Positions 56,773-64,000 of a stretch of 64,000 nucleotides of DNA are shown one piece after another; positions within the stretch are counted from its first letter, which is position 1, and each line of letters opens with the position of its first letter. Position numbers and translations under genes: made by a program. The stretch spans positions 1 through 64,000 of the forward strand of contig NZ_JAECZB010000017.1 of assembly GCF_016056295.1 (NCBI RefSeq), given 5' to 3'. The DNA comes from Atlanticothrix silvestris CENA357. Lineage in GTDB: Bacteria > Cyanobacteriota > Cyanobacteriia > Cyanobacteriales > Nostocaceae. The notes under the pieces were generated by a model. It did not search any database. It was given only the letters and a program-made list of their open reading frames with translations, and had not been told where the DNA came from.

Positions 56773-57156
56773 ATGTCAAAAACCCAGGAGGAATGTCTAG
56801 AAATATTAGAGCAGATTCGCTGGGGAGGACAGCCAAGGTGTCCCTACTGCGATTCAACCAACGCTTCACCATTCAAGCGAGAACGGCGATACCACTGCAA
56901 CACGTGTTTTACTTCATACAGTGTTACAGTTGGCACTCTATTTCACAGAACACATGTGGAGATGCCTAAATGGTTTCGCGTAATTCAGCTATTTATTAGT
57001 CAGCCTAACAGATTCAGCGTTCGTCAACTAGCGAGCGAAATTTGTGTCAATAAAAACACAGCATCATATATGCTTTCTCGACTCCGTAAGGCTGTTGATG
57101 AGGAGCCAGAACTGTTAGAGCAGCTTTATAAGGCAATAGATGAACCTAGATTTTAG
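56773..57156 (+). CDS. Stand-alone IS1595-type zinc-ribbon plus HTH protein
   Basis: A 127-residue protein that matches only the N-terminal part of IS1595 transposases: the zinc ribbon RCPYCDSTNASPFKRERRYH then CNTCFTSYSVTVGT (C-x2-C and C-x2-C), and the helix-turn-helix SVRQLASEICVNKNTASYML then SRLRKAVDEEPE. It ends exactly where the DDE nuclease domain should begin, and no nuclease remnant follows. It is either a truncated transposase or a domesticated DNA-binding protein. The intact frame and conserved Cys favour the latter slightly. Confidence 0.75.
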   Translation: MSKTQEECLEILEQIRWGGQPRCPYCDSTNASPFKRERRYHCNTCFTSYSVTVGTLFHRTHVEMPKWFRVIQLFISQPNRFSVRQLASEICVNKNTASYMLSRLRKAVDEEPELLEQLYKAIDEPRF

Positions 57157-57270
57157 AAATTATTTACGGATAGGTAATGACTCAATGTGTTCTTGATATG
57201 ATATTTCTAACTGACCTAAAGCTATACTCAAAACTGTTTAAGTTTCCATACACTCAGCATTGAGGTACTT

Positions 57271-58089
57271 ATGAATAGAACTTCTGCACAAGACCGGGCA
57301 GTATCTACAACTCTAGGCTTGATATTTTTGGCTTTTTTAGTTGCCTTTTTTATCAGCTTTATTTTACAGAATTTACTCTCATTGGTAAGTGAAAAATCAT
57401 TTAAAAGCACAGAGCTTTATATAAATTTTCTCATCGCTTTTGGAACGCTAGGATTCTCTCTTTGGTTTTCTAGAGAGACAGTCAAAGAGATAGTTGTAAA
57501 CGCAATTAAAGAAGCCGCAGATGATGATAATAAAACCATGAAAGATCAACTAGAAACAATGAGGCTAAAAATAGAGCAAGAGTACTGTTGTGCTATTCCA
57601 TTAAATATTAGAAGTACATACTCTCAAAAAGTAGACATTTTATATTCTGACATTTGTGTAGAGCGTGCTGCTCGTGATGGAGTTATTAAAGCTTTAGCTG
57701 ATGAGGATGAATTACTTAAAGACATTGCTTTAACTGGTACACAGCTTGCTTTAAATGAACTTAAGCGAGATGATGTATCTCTGCCTGATACTGAAGTTTT
57801 TCGTGATGATATCTATGCTTATTTGAAAGCTTGGTTAATGTTTAGCATTCGATATGAGCGTAATATGCCAGTTGAGTACATTAAGCAAAGATATCCTCAA
57901 CGGCTAATTCCAGACAACAATGCTTATGTGGTAGCGCTTGAAAATATCCAAAATAAAGTTATAGTTATTCAGTTAGAGAAGCATTTGGATAAAAGACTTA
58001 ATACCACCCAAAAACAATTGGCAGTTCAGATTACTTTGCAAAGTCTGAGCAAACTAATTAATCAACTTAAGAAGTCCAAAACAATATAA
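57271..58089 (+). CDS. Unknown two-helix membrane protein
   Basis: A 272-residue protein with two membrane segments (STTLGLIFLAFLVAFFISFI, about 12-35, and ELYINFLIAFGTLGFSLWF, about 48-66), then a long cytosolic helical region rich in Lys/Glu/Asp (MKDQLETMRLKIEQEYCCAI ... SLSKLINQLKKSK). No family was recognised. The shape, an N-terminal membrane hairpin and a coiled cytosolic body, recalls accessory membrane effectors or sensors. A bidirectional hairpin separates it from the convergent 117-residue gene. Confidence 0.55.
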   Translation: MNRTSAQDRAVSTTLGLIFLAFLVAFFISFILQNLLSLVSEKSFKSTELYINFLIAFGTLGFSLWFSRETVKEIVVNAIKEAADDDNKTMKDQLETMRLKIEQEYCCAIPLNIRSTYSQKVDILYSDICVERAARDGVIKALADEDELLKDIALTGTQLALNELKRDDVSLPDTEVFRDDIYAYLKAWLMFSIRYERNMPVEYIKQRYPQRLIPDNNAYVVALENIQNKVIVIQLEKHLDKRLNTTQKQLAVQITLQSLSKLINQLKKSKTI

Positions 58090-58107
58090 CTAACCCAAAT
58101 AAAATAA

Positions 58108-58136
58108 TTCAAAAGCTCATGTCACAAGCTTTTGAA
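58108..58136. terminator. Bidirectional terminator between convergent genes
   Basis: Perfect 10-bp stem ttcaaaagct / agcttttgaa (58108-58117 and 58127-58136), 19 bases after one stop codon and 31 before the other, with T-rich flanks on both strands. Confidence 0.75.
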
Positions 58137-58167
58137 ATTATGCTAAACCTTATTATTTACATCTTCT

Positions 58168-58521
58168 TTACTTCTGAGAAGAGTTTAGAGTCTTTTGCAT
58201 TCTTTGTTTTATTTTTATAATTTCTGGTTCGGCAATACCACTTTCACGGAGCATACGAATAGTTTTATCGATATCCTCTTCTATAAGAACAGTTTTATGA
58301 TTCTGAATTATATCAACTAAGGTTTTATATTCAGTGTCAACTACCGTTTTTTCAAAATTTTTTGCAAGTTCTTGATCGTGTTCTATCAACTTATCAATTA
58401 ATTCGTGTGTATATTTGATAGCTAAGTTGGTTTGAGGTTTACAAACCATACTCTTTTCAACTTTTTTTAATTGTTCACTTACCCAGTCCAAAACTGATCC
58501 AAAGGTTGATAAATTCGCCAT
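58168..58521 (-). CDS. Unknown small helical protein
   Basis: A 117-residue, highly charged, all-helical protein (SEQLKKVEKSMVCKPQTNLA..., THELIDKLIEHDQELAKNFE..., KIKQRMQKTLNSSQ). It has no membrane segment, signal or catalytic motif, and no recognised family. It is convergent with the membrane protein at 57271-58089. Whether the two work together is not known. Confidence 0.55.
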   Translation of the reverse strand: MANLSTFGSVLDWVSEQLKKVEKSMVCKPQTNLAIKYTHELIDKLIEHDQELAKNFEKTVVDTEYKTLVDIIQNHKTVLIEEDIDKTIRMLRESGIAEPEIIKIKQRMQKTLNSSQK

Positions 58522-58752
58522 AATTTTTACAATCCCGATACATTTGATTGGGATCGTAATGCACCACTTATCGCAAAATCTATACCGTTATCTAGGACAG
58601 TAACAAAAAGGAAGAATGTATTAAAAACAAAAGTGCAATTACCTTAACTTCTCACTGCTGCTCAAGATCAACAGTCATTTTTAATAAATACTCATGCTAG
58701 GGTAAAGATTTTCTGTCACCATAAATCATATAGGATTGTTCAGAAAAACTTC

Positions 58753-59112
58753 ATGACAGGGAAATCTTTAGGTCAACCTATGATCCAGATTAGTGTAGAG
58801 GAATTAGCACAACGGCTGTCTTCTGGTGATGTAAATATTCAGCTAGTAGATGTACGAGAACCACAAGAACTAGCGATCGCTAGCATTGATGGCTTTGTCA
58901 ACTTACCCTTGAGTGAATTTGTTGAATGGGGAGATCAAGTCTCCACTATGTTCAATCCCCATGTTGAAACCCTTGTGCTATGTCACCACGGTATCCGTTC
59001 TGCCCAGATGTGCCAGTGGTTAGTGGCTCAAGGATTTACAAATGTTAAAAATATTGTGGGTGGTATTGATGCCTATTCTATATTAGTTGACTCTTCAATT
59101 CCCCAATATTAG
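58753..59112 (+). CDS. Single-domain rhodanese (sulfurtransferase)
   Basis: A 119-residue protein equal to one rhodanese domain. It has ISVEELAQRLSSG, VQLVDVREPQELAIASIDGF and the active loop LVLCHHGIRSAQM with the catalytic Cys (about residue 77), then IVGGIDAYS. Such proteins carry persulfide sulfur or act on thiosulfate, in the cytosol. It precedes hrcA in the same direction with a 427-base gap. I recall this order as common in cyanobacteria. Confidence 0.93.
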   Translation: MTGKSLGQPMIQISVEELAQRLSSGDVNIQLVDVREPQELAIASIDGFVNLPLSEFVEWGDQVSTMFNPHVETLVLCHHGIRSAQMCQWLVAQGFTNVKNIVGGIDAYSILVDSSIPQY

Positions 59113-59539
59113 CCCACGTTTTTGAACTATGGCATTGCTCATTTGGGACTTACTCTTCCATAGCAGCAATGCTATTCTTAATACAAGATTGTGTAAATTC
59201 ATAGTTCACCAGCGATCGCCTGCAATTCTCTGTATTCAGAGAACTTGCTGGTATGGTCATATCTGAAATAGACAAAAAAATAAGTATTACAACATACAAA
59301 TTTTAGATAAAACTTATGCAAATATACTTAAAATATATAATAATTTTACTTGATACACGCGGATTTGCTAGCAAAAGTCAAGCTCTACAAGATAGCAATT
59401 TCTAAACATTACTCTTAACCATTACAATAGAAATAAGTATTTCGCCATCTTAATTAACTATTATTAATCTTTATTTATAGTTAAGTTTAAATAATTTCCC
59501 AGTCTTTGATTAAAATTTGCCTTCAGCACAACATACCCT
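59113..59539. other. Intergenic region upstream of hrcA
   Basis: A 427-base gap, increasingly AT-rich toward hrcA. A small hairpin ttctctg/cagagaa near 59227-59244 may end the rhodanese transcript. I looked for a CIRCE element (TTAGCACTC-N9-GAGTGCTAA), the HrcA binding site, and did not see one. Confidence 0.45.
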
Positions 59540-60649
59540 ATGGAAGTTCAGTTGACAAATCGACAACAGCATATACTTTGGGCAACGGTACGTCACTATA
59601 TCGCTACAGCGGAGCCTGTTGGTTCAAAAGCTTTGGTCGAGGAGTACGATTTGGGTGTTAGTTCAGCCACTATTCGTAATGTGATGGGCGTTTTAGAAAA
59701 ATCTGGGTTACTTTACCAACCACACACCTCTGCTGGCAGAGTACCTTCAGACTCAGGCTATCGCATTTATGTTGACAAGCTGATTACACCCTCTCTGCGA
59801 GACGCTACGCGAATGGAAGTTTTAGGCAAAGAGGCAGAATTAACACTGCAACAACGTCTTCATTGGGAAGATTGGAGTCTGGAGGCTTTACTGCAAGGAG
59901 CTGCCCAAATTTTAGCAACCTTGAGTGGATGCGTTAGCTTGATTACCATGCCGCAAACTACCACAGCAATTTTGCGACATCTGCAATTGATGCAAATAGA
60001 AGCAGGGCGGATCATGCTGATTGTAGTGACAGATGCTTATGAAACACATTCCAAGTTGATGGATTTACCGCCAGTACGGGAAGAAACACAGCGCGATCCA
60101 GAAGTAATCGATCGCGAGTTGCAGATAGTTTCTAACTTTTTGAATACCCATTTGCGCGGGCGAAGTCTTTTGGAATTAGGTAATCTTGACTGGAGCCAAT
60201 TAGATCGCGAGTTCCAACGTTATGGCGACTTTTTGAAGAGTTCAGTCGCAGAATTAACTCGTCGGACTTCAGCACCAACTACAACACAAATTATGGTTCG
60301 AGGTGTGGCAGAAGTGTTGCGTCAGCCAGAATTTTCTCAATTAGAGCAAGTAAAAACGATTATCCACCTGCTGGAAGAAGAACAAGACCAGCTGTGGCGA
60401 TTAATATCTGAGGAGCCTGAGGCAGAAGACGCAGGCAAACAACGGGTAACAGTTCGCATTGGTGCAGAAAACCCTTTAGAACCGATACGCACCTGCACTC
60501 TGATTTCTTCGACCTATCGCCGAGGTTCTGTGCCAGTAGGAAGTGTGGGAGTTTTGGGGCCAACACGCCTAGATTATGAAAATGCGATCGCTGTTGTGGC
60601 TGCTGCGGCCGATTATCTCTCAGAAGCGTTTGGTTATTTCAATCCCTAA
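59540..60649 (+). CDS. hrcA: Heat-inducible transcription repressor HrcA
   Basis: A 369-residue repressor of groESL-type heat-shock operons. The N-terminal winged helix is [40 protein letters not shown], and [20 protein letters not shown]. The GAF-like core follows with [20 protein letters not shown], and the C-terminus [20 protein letters not shown] is the family end signature. The length is typical for cyanobacteria. The protein binds CIRCE operators elsewhere; none is seen in its own upstream region. Confidence 0.95.
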   Translation: MEVQLTNRQQHILWATVRHYIATAEPVGSKALVEEYDLGVSSATIRNVMGVLEKSGLLYQPHTSAGRVPSDSGYRIYVDKLITPSLRDATRMEVLGKEAELTLQQRLHWEDWSLEALLQGAAQILATLSGCVSLITMPQTTTAILRHLQLMQIEAGRIMLIVVTDAYETHSKLMDLPPVREETQRDPEVIDRELQIVSNFLNTHLRGRSLLELGNLDWSQLDREFQRYGDFLKSSVAELTRRTSAPTTTQIMVRGVAEVLRQPEFSQLEQVKTIIHLLEEEQDQLWRLISEEPEAEDAGKQRVTVRIGAENPLEPIRTCTLISSTYRRGSVPVGSVGVLGPTRLDYENAIAVVAAAADYLSEAFGYFNP

Positions 60650-60692
60650 TTTTTAATTCCTTATAGCTGTTAATTAAAAACATGAATATATC

Positions 60693-61325
60693 ATGGTGAG
60701 AAAAATTGCTTTTGGGATACTGTGGTTAGGATTTATTATCTACGCTTTTCTTTTTGCTCCTCCCAATCAACCTGACACATTCATGTTGATTAAAAACTTA
60801 TCTATTGGTCAATGGCAAGGCATTAACCCCCTAGTCATAGCACTATTTTACCTCATGGGCATCTGGCCTTTAATCTACAGCGCAGTAGTTTTTATTGATG
60901 GCATAAATCAAAAAATACCTGCTTGGCCTTTTGCTACCGTCTCTTTTGCAGTTGGTGCATTTGGTTTATTACCCTACTTAGCTCTACGAGAACCAAATAA
61001 ACAATTGGTCGGTAACAAGAATGCTTTACTCAAGCTGCTAGATTCTCGTGTAACTGGCGTTTTCTTGATTATAGCAACACTTATTCTAGTTACCTTTGGT
61101 TTACAAAAAGGAGATTGGGGAAATTTTATAGAGCAATGGCAAACTAGTCGTTTCATTCATATAATGAGTTTAGATTTTTGCCTACTTTGTCTATTATTTC
61201 CAGCCTTATTAGGAGATGATATGGAACGTCGTAGTTGGAAAAATCCTCAGTTATTCTGGTTAATTGGCTTGATTCCGTTGTTCGGCCCTTTGATTTATTT
61301 ATGTGTGCGTCCGCCTTTAGCATAA
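60693..61325 (+). CDS. Integral membrane protein of unknown function
   Basis: A 210-residue protein with about six hydrophobic segments, beginning IAFGILWLGFIIYAFLFAPP and ending FWLIGLIPLFGPLIYLCVRP. Loop motifs include NLSIGQWQGINPLVIALFYL and LPYLALREPN. I associate this pattern with a membrane family shared by cyanobacteria and plastids, without an assigned role. It lies 43 bases after hrcA and may be co-transcribed. Confidence 0.75.
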   Translation: MVRKIAFGILWLGFIIYAFLFAPPNQPDTFMLIKNLSIGQWQGINPLVIALFYLMGIWPLIYSAVVFIDGINQKIPAWPFATVSFAVGAFGLLPYLALREPNKQLVGNKNALLKLLDSRVTGVFLIIATLILVTFGLQKGDWGNFIEQWQTSRFIHIMSLDFCLLCLLFPALLGDDMERRSWKNPQLFWLIGLIPLFGPLIYLCVRPPLA

Positions 61326-61390
61326 GTAACACCTAAACCGCAAGCAGCCAATTAAAGTTCTTCTGAACAAACGCAAGTTGGCTATTTTAA

Positions 61391-62176
61391 CTAATCGTCA
61401 CAAAGTGATTTTTCTCTGTGCATTTTATAAATATCTGGGAGTTGCCACCAAGGAATATGGGGAGATTCATGGTGTTCTTTGTGGTAGCCAAAATGATAGC
61501 ACGTAATAAATGACCACCAAATTGGACGGTTAATAGTTTGGGCATTATGAGGCTGAACATAACCCCCTATTGGCTCACGATGGGGTAGAAAAGTTCCAAA
61601 ATAAAATAATTGTAACGAACTTAAAAGAGAAGGAATAACCCAAAAATAGGTTAAATTGTCGACAGGAATATGGAGCTGATAATTAGCAAAATTATAACAA
61701 ATAGTTATGATGATAATTTGCCGCCAACTCCAATAACTCTTCATAAAATGAAAATACCAAGCCAAGAAGTTTGAGTATTTACCGTTATGGAAATCTGGGT
61801 CTAATTGACTAGCTGGACTATGGTGGTGTAACCAATGTTTTTTCAATAATGTTTTATACGGCAGAAGTCCATATAAAGATATACACAATAAACCAATAAA
61901 ATGATTAATTTTGGAATTTTTTGGAAAAACTACCCCATGCATAGCATCATGAGATGTAATAAATAATCCAGTATATAAAAATGTTTGCCAAAGTACTATA
62001 GGCAACAACATCAAAAAATTAAACTGGGAAATGTCAATAGAAAGTAAGAAAATTAGGCTCATAGCCCAGACGCTAATAATGATAAAAGCGATAACAGGTC
62101 CTTTAAATAGAAATTTACTTTTCACCCCTGGATTCAATTTGATTTGATAACTAGGTAGTGGTTCTAAATGGATCAC
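61391..62176 (-). CDS. crtW: Beta-carotene ketolase CrtW
   Basis: A 261-residue membrane di-iron oxygenase that adds 4-keto groups to beta-carotene (echinenone, canthaxanthin). The His clusters are ITSHDAMHG, HWLHHHSPAS...DPDFHNG and CYHFGYHKEHHESPHIPWWQ, all intact. The frame is open to 62245, but I choose GTG 62176 (VIHLEPLPSYQIKLNP): a GGAG site lies 8 bases upstream and the N-terminus then lines up with remembered Nostoc CrtW. The next minus-strand gene upstream encodes an Hlip, another light-stress protein. Confidence 0.93.
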   Translation of the reverse strand: MIHLEPLPSYQIKLNPGVKSKFLFKGPVIAFIIISVWAMSLIFLLSIDISQFNFLMLLPIVLWQTFLYTGLFITSHDAMHGVVFPKNSKINHFIGLLCISLYGLLPYKTLLKKHWLHHHSPASQLDPDFHNGKYSNFLAWYFHFMKSYWSWRQIIIITICYNFANYQLHIPVDNLTYFWVIPSLLSSLQLFYFGTFLPHREPIGGYVQPHNAQTINRPIWWSFITCYHFGYHKEHHESPHIPWWQLPDIYKMHREKSLCDD

Positions 62177-62480
62177 GCTTTTACTCCGCGTAGTATTAAC
62201 GTAAAAATTCCTGAAATTATACCCAAAACAAAAAACACCAACCACTTACCAGAAGTTCTATTAGCGGTCAGCATTTTATGTTAAACAGTGCCCAGCAATG
62301 AAAATTGTGTAAAAATATTAAGATACTTTAACTATTATTACATAATCATATACCAAAAACCATTGTCGTCGAGAGTTTGGGCGATAAAATCAGGATATGG
62401 CTAAGTCTGGTATTTTCAGCAATTTCCTGTAACTGTTAGTTTGTCAATAACCGAAGCTTGTAAACAAACATACTCAACTC

Positions 62481-62684
62481 TTAACGGGAAGTATAAGAAA
62501 CCAGATGTAGTACGTCTCGCACTACACTGTAGCCGTTGAGATCCCAAAGTAGGTAAGCAAGAAAACCAATCATAGCCAAGCGGCCATTCCAAAGTTCGGT
62601 CTGGGGAGTAATACCAACATCACCAGCATTACGATCCTTCCCGTTGTATGCGGTTTCAGTTGCATCGTTTGGATAATGTTCCAT
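62481..62684 (-). CDS. High-light-inducible protein (Hlip, chlorophyll a/b-binding-like)
   Basis: A 67-residue, one-helix thylakoid protein. The chlorophyll-binding motif is ELWNGRLAMIGFLAYLLWD (E-x-x-N-G-R-x-A-M-I-G-F), flanked by a hydrophilic N-terminus. An AAGGAAAA ribosome binding site precedes the ATG. Hlips protect photosystem II assembly intermediates and bind carotenoid and chlorophyll. Confidence 0.94.
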   Translation of the reverse strand: MEHYPNDATETAYNGKDRNAGDVGITPQTELWNGRLAMIGFLAYLLWDLNGYSVVRDVLHLVSYTSR

Positions 62685-62995
62685 TGTAAATTTTCCTTAA
62701 GAATTTAATACATATTTAGATAGTACTTGCCTACTTATCTAACCCTATCTGTCTGTAGTTCCAAAGTTCAACCAAGTCTAAAGTATGAGATTTTGAGGAT
62801 TTTCATCTCAAAAATTTATACCAAAAAATAGCCTGTTGAAGAAAGGTTGTTTTCAGTAATTGGTCATTAATCTTGGCAAGGAGTAGAGCAAAATAATATT
62901 TTAAATACCATAAAAATCTAACAAAAGTTAGAAGGTTTACTGGGTGTTGTTACCCAGACTAATAGATAGTCAATTAAGTTTTTCAAAAATAAAGT
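62685..62995. other. Divergent promoter region between the Hlip gene and the dehydrogenase gene
   Basis: A 311-base AT-rich gap between divergent genes. No hairpin, repeat or extra frame is evident. Confidence 0.4.
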
Positions 62996-63814
62996 ATGAG
63001 TCCTACTGTACTAATTACAGGTGCTTCGCAAGGTATCGGTAAAGCAACAGCACTTTTATTTGCTCGCAAAGGATATGATCTTATACTTGCAGCTCGTCAG
63101 GCTGAACGTTTAGAAGCCACAGCGCAGGAGATACAAAGCTTTGGTCATCCAGCACCACTTACCGTTGCTTGTGATGTCACAAATCCATCTCAAGTACAAG
63201 CTTTGGTCAAAAAAGCGTTGGAGCATTATGGCTCTATTGATGTGCTGGTAAATAATGCAGGTATATTTGCATCAGGGCCAGTAGAAGAGTTTTCTATTGA
63301 TGATTGGCATCACATTATAGACACTAATTTATGGGGATATATCCATACAATTCATGCGCTTTTACCTCATTTTGTACAACGAAGAACCGGAACTATTGTT
63401 AATTTAAGTTCCATTGGTGGCAAAGTACCAACTGCTTATTTAGTGCCTTATTGTACTAGTAAATTTGGTGTGACAGGTTTGACCGAAGCATTACAAGCTG
63501 AATTACAGTCAAAAGGTATTCATGTTTGTGGTATTTACCCAAATTTGATTAAGAGTAGTTTGATGGAAAGAGCAGTTTTTCGGGATAAAAATGAGCAAGA
63601 TATTCAAATCCGTCGAAAACAACTCGACAATGTGCTAAAAAATCCCGTGGTTGAAAAGCCTGAAGATGTGGCAAATGCTATTTGGGATGCAGTCAAAAAT
63701 AAAAAGTCAGAGGTAATGGTTGGTTCTGCGAATTTTTCTCAAATTTTTTATCGTTTGTTCCCTGGTTTGACCAAGTGGATTTCTCGACAGACCTTGAAGA
63801 ATGAGGATAATTAG
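62996..63814 (+). CDS. Short-chain dehydrogenase/reductase
   Basis: A 272-residue classical SDR. It has the cofactor motif TGASQGIGKATALLF, the DVTNPSQ acidic position, the NNAG structural motif (VLVNNAGIFASG), and the catalytic set Ser-Tyr-Lys in NLSSIGGKVP...YCTSKFG. The Arg in LILAARQAERL after the second strand favours NADPH. The C-terminal 60 residues, FSQIFYRLFPGLTKWISRQT, are typical of membrane-associated SDRs. The substrate is unknown. Confidence 0.92.
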   Translation: MSPTVLITGASQGIGKATALLFARKGYDLILAARQAERLEATAQEIQSFGHPAPLTVACDVTNPSQVQALVKKALEHYGSIDVLVNNAGIFASGPVEEFSIDDWHHIIDTNLWGYIHTIHALLPHFVQRRTGTIVNLSSIGGKVPTAYLVPYCTSKFGVTGLTEALQAELQSKGIHVCGIYPNLIKSSLMERAVFRDKNEQDIQIRRKQLDNVLKNPVVEKPEDVANAIWDAVKNKKSEVMVGSANFSQIFYRLFPGLTKWISRQTLKNEDN

Positions 63815-63878
63815 ACCATCTTAGGAGTTTGTGGTTCCAGATTAATGAACTTACTTGCTTGTAGAGTTGCTATGAGAA

Positions 63879-63998
63879 TTAATTTTTGATAACTTTTAAA
63901 GCTTTACAATTCTTATCTGCACAACCACTAATAAATCCACCCATCGCTTGAATTTGTTGCAAATATGTTAAACATTCTTTGGTAATTACTTCTCCCGG
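63879..63998 (-). CDS. C-terminal end of an unknown protein (cut by window edge)
   Basis: The minus-strand frame enters from the right edge and reads PGEVITKECLTYLQQIQAMG, then GFISGCADKNCKALKVIKN and stop (63879-63881). The composition is protein-like, with a small Cys-containing tail (GCADKNCK). The family cannot be named from 39 residues. Confidence 0.5.
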   Translation of the reverse strand, partial: PGEVITKECLTYLQQIQAMGGFISGCADKNCKALKVIKN

Positions 63999-64000
63999 CA

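Noticed and set aside
59113-59539. CIRCE operator upstream of hrcA
   Set aside because: Looked for the TTAGCACTC / GAGTGCTAA pair and found no match.
1-64000. CRISPR arrays, tRNA and rRNA genes
   Set aside because: No regularly spaced direct repeats of CRISPR type, no cloverleaf with a TTC-type T-loop and no rRNA segment were recognised by reading. A dedicated scan could still find a tRNA.

Overview
The window is chromosomal DNA from a cyanobacterium. Direct support comes from psaK (photosystem I), petM (cytochrome b6f), a Ycf39-type photosystem II assembly protein, an Hlip, an NblR-type regulator, the proton-extrusion protein PxcA, a CrtW ketolase and many GCGATCGC (HIP1) octamers. The moderate-to-low GC content, wide intergenic gaps, worn transposon fragments and many dispersed repeats suggest a filamentous, Nostoc-like member. 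That last step is inference.

Layout. 1-8.5 kb: an IS630 transposase end cut by the window edge, a hydrolase lacking its nucleophile, sufE, psaK, a cupin protein, a MAPEG protein with a miniature IS630-like element just upstream, a pentapeptide protein, and a wrecked DDE transposase/ATPase transposon fused to a resolvase fragment. 8.6-14.9 kb: an orphan NrsS/RppB-like sensor kinase convergent with a two-gene RND efflux pump. 15.4-20 kb: a caspase-GAF-like-EAL fusion protein and a GspC/PilP-like membrane protein. 20-33 kb: mnmG, a HicB-like antitoxin, a PLD/EF-hand/helix-hairpin-helix lipoprotein, a cysteine desulfurase, a nucleoside transporter, a lipoxygenase with a degenerate metal site, a dead TnpB and an SF1 helicase-like protein. 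33-44.6 kb: pxcA, mltA, PIN and XRE genes, lpdA-trpC, a class V aminotransferase, a gene broken by an in-frame stop, DUF192 and an NblR-type regulator. 45-48 kb: a tyrosine-recombinase stub, a perfect palindrome and a two-gene cassette of unknown function. 48-56 kb: Uma2 proteins, nadK, ycf39-petM, pdxA, IS701 and ISKra4 remnants and a DUF3352 lipoprotein. 56.7-64 kb: a stand-alone IS1595-type zinc-ribbon protein, two unknown genes, rhodanese-hrcA, crtW, an Hlip, a short-chain dehydrogenase and a gene cut by the right edge.

How genes work together. The RND permease and adaptor form an export pump, possibly read out by the adjacent kinase. lpdA and trpC are co-directional. petM and ycf39 are in tandem, with a hairpin between them. 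crtW and the Hlip both fit light-stress protection. The candidates for undescribed biology are the caspase-EAL fusion, the two-gene cassette at 45.48-47.98 kb, and the lipoxygenase with substituted iron ligands. No tRNA, rRNA or CRISPR array was recognised.
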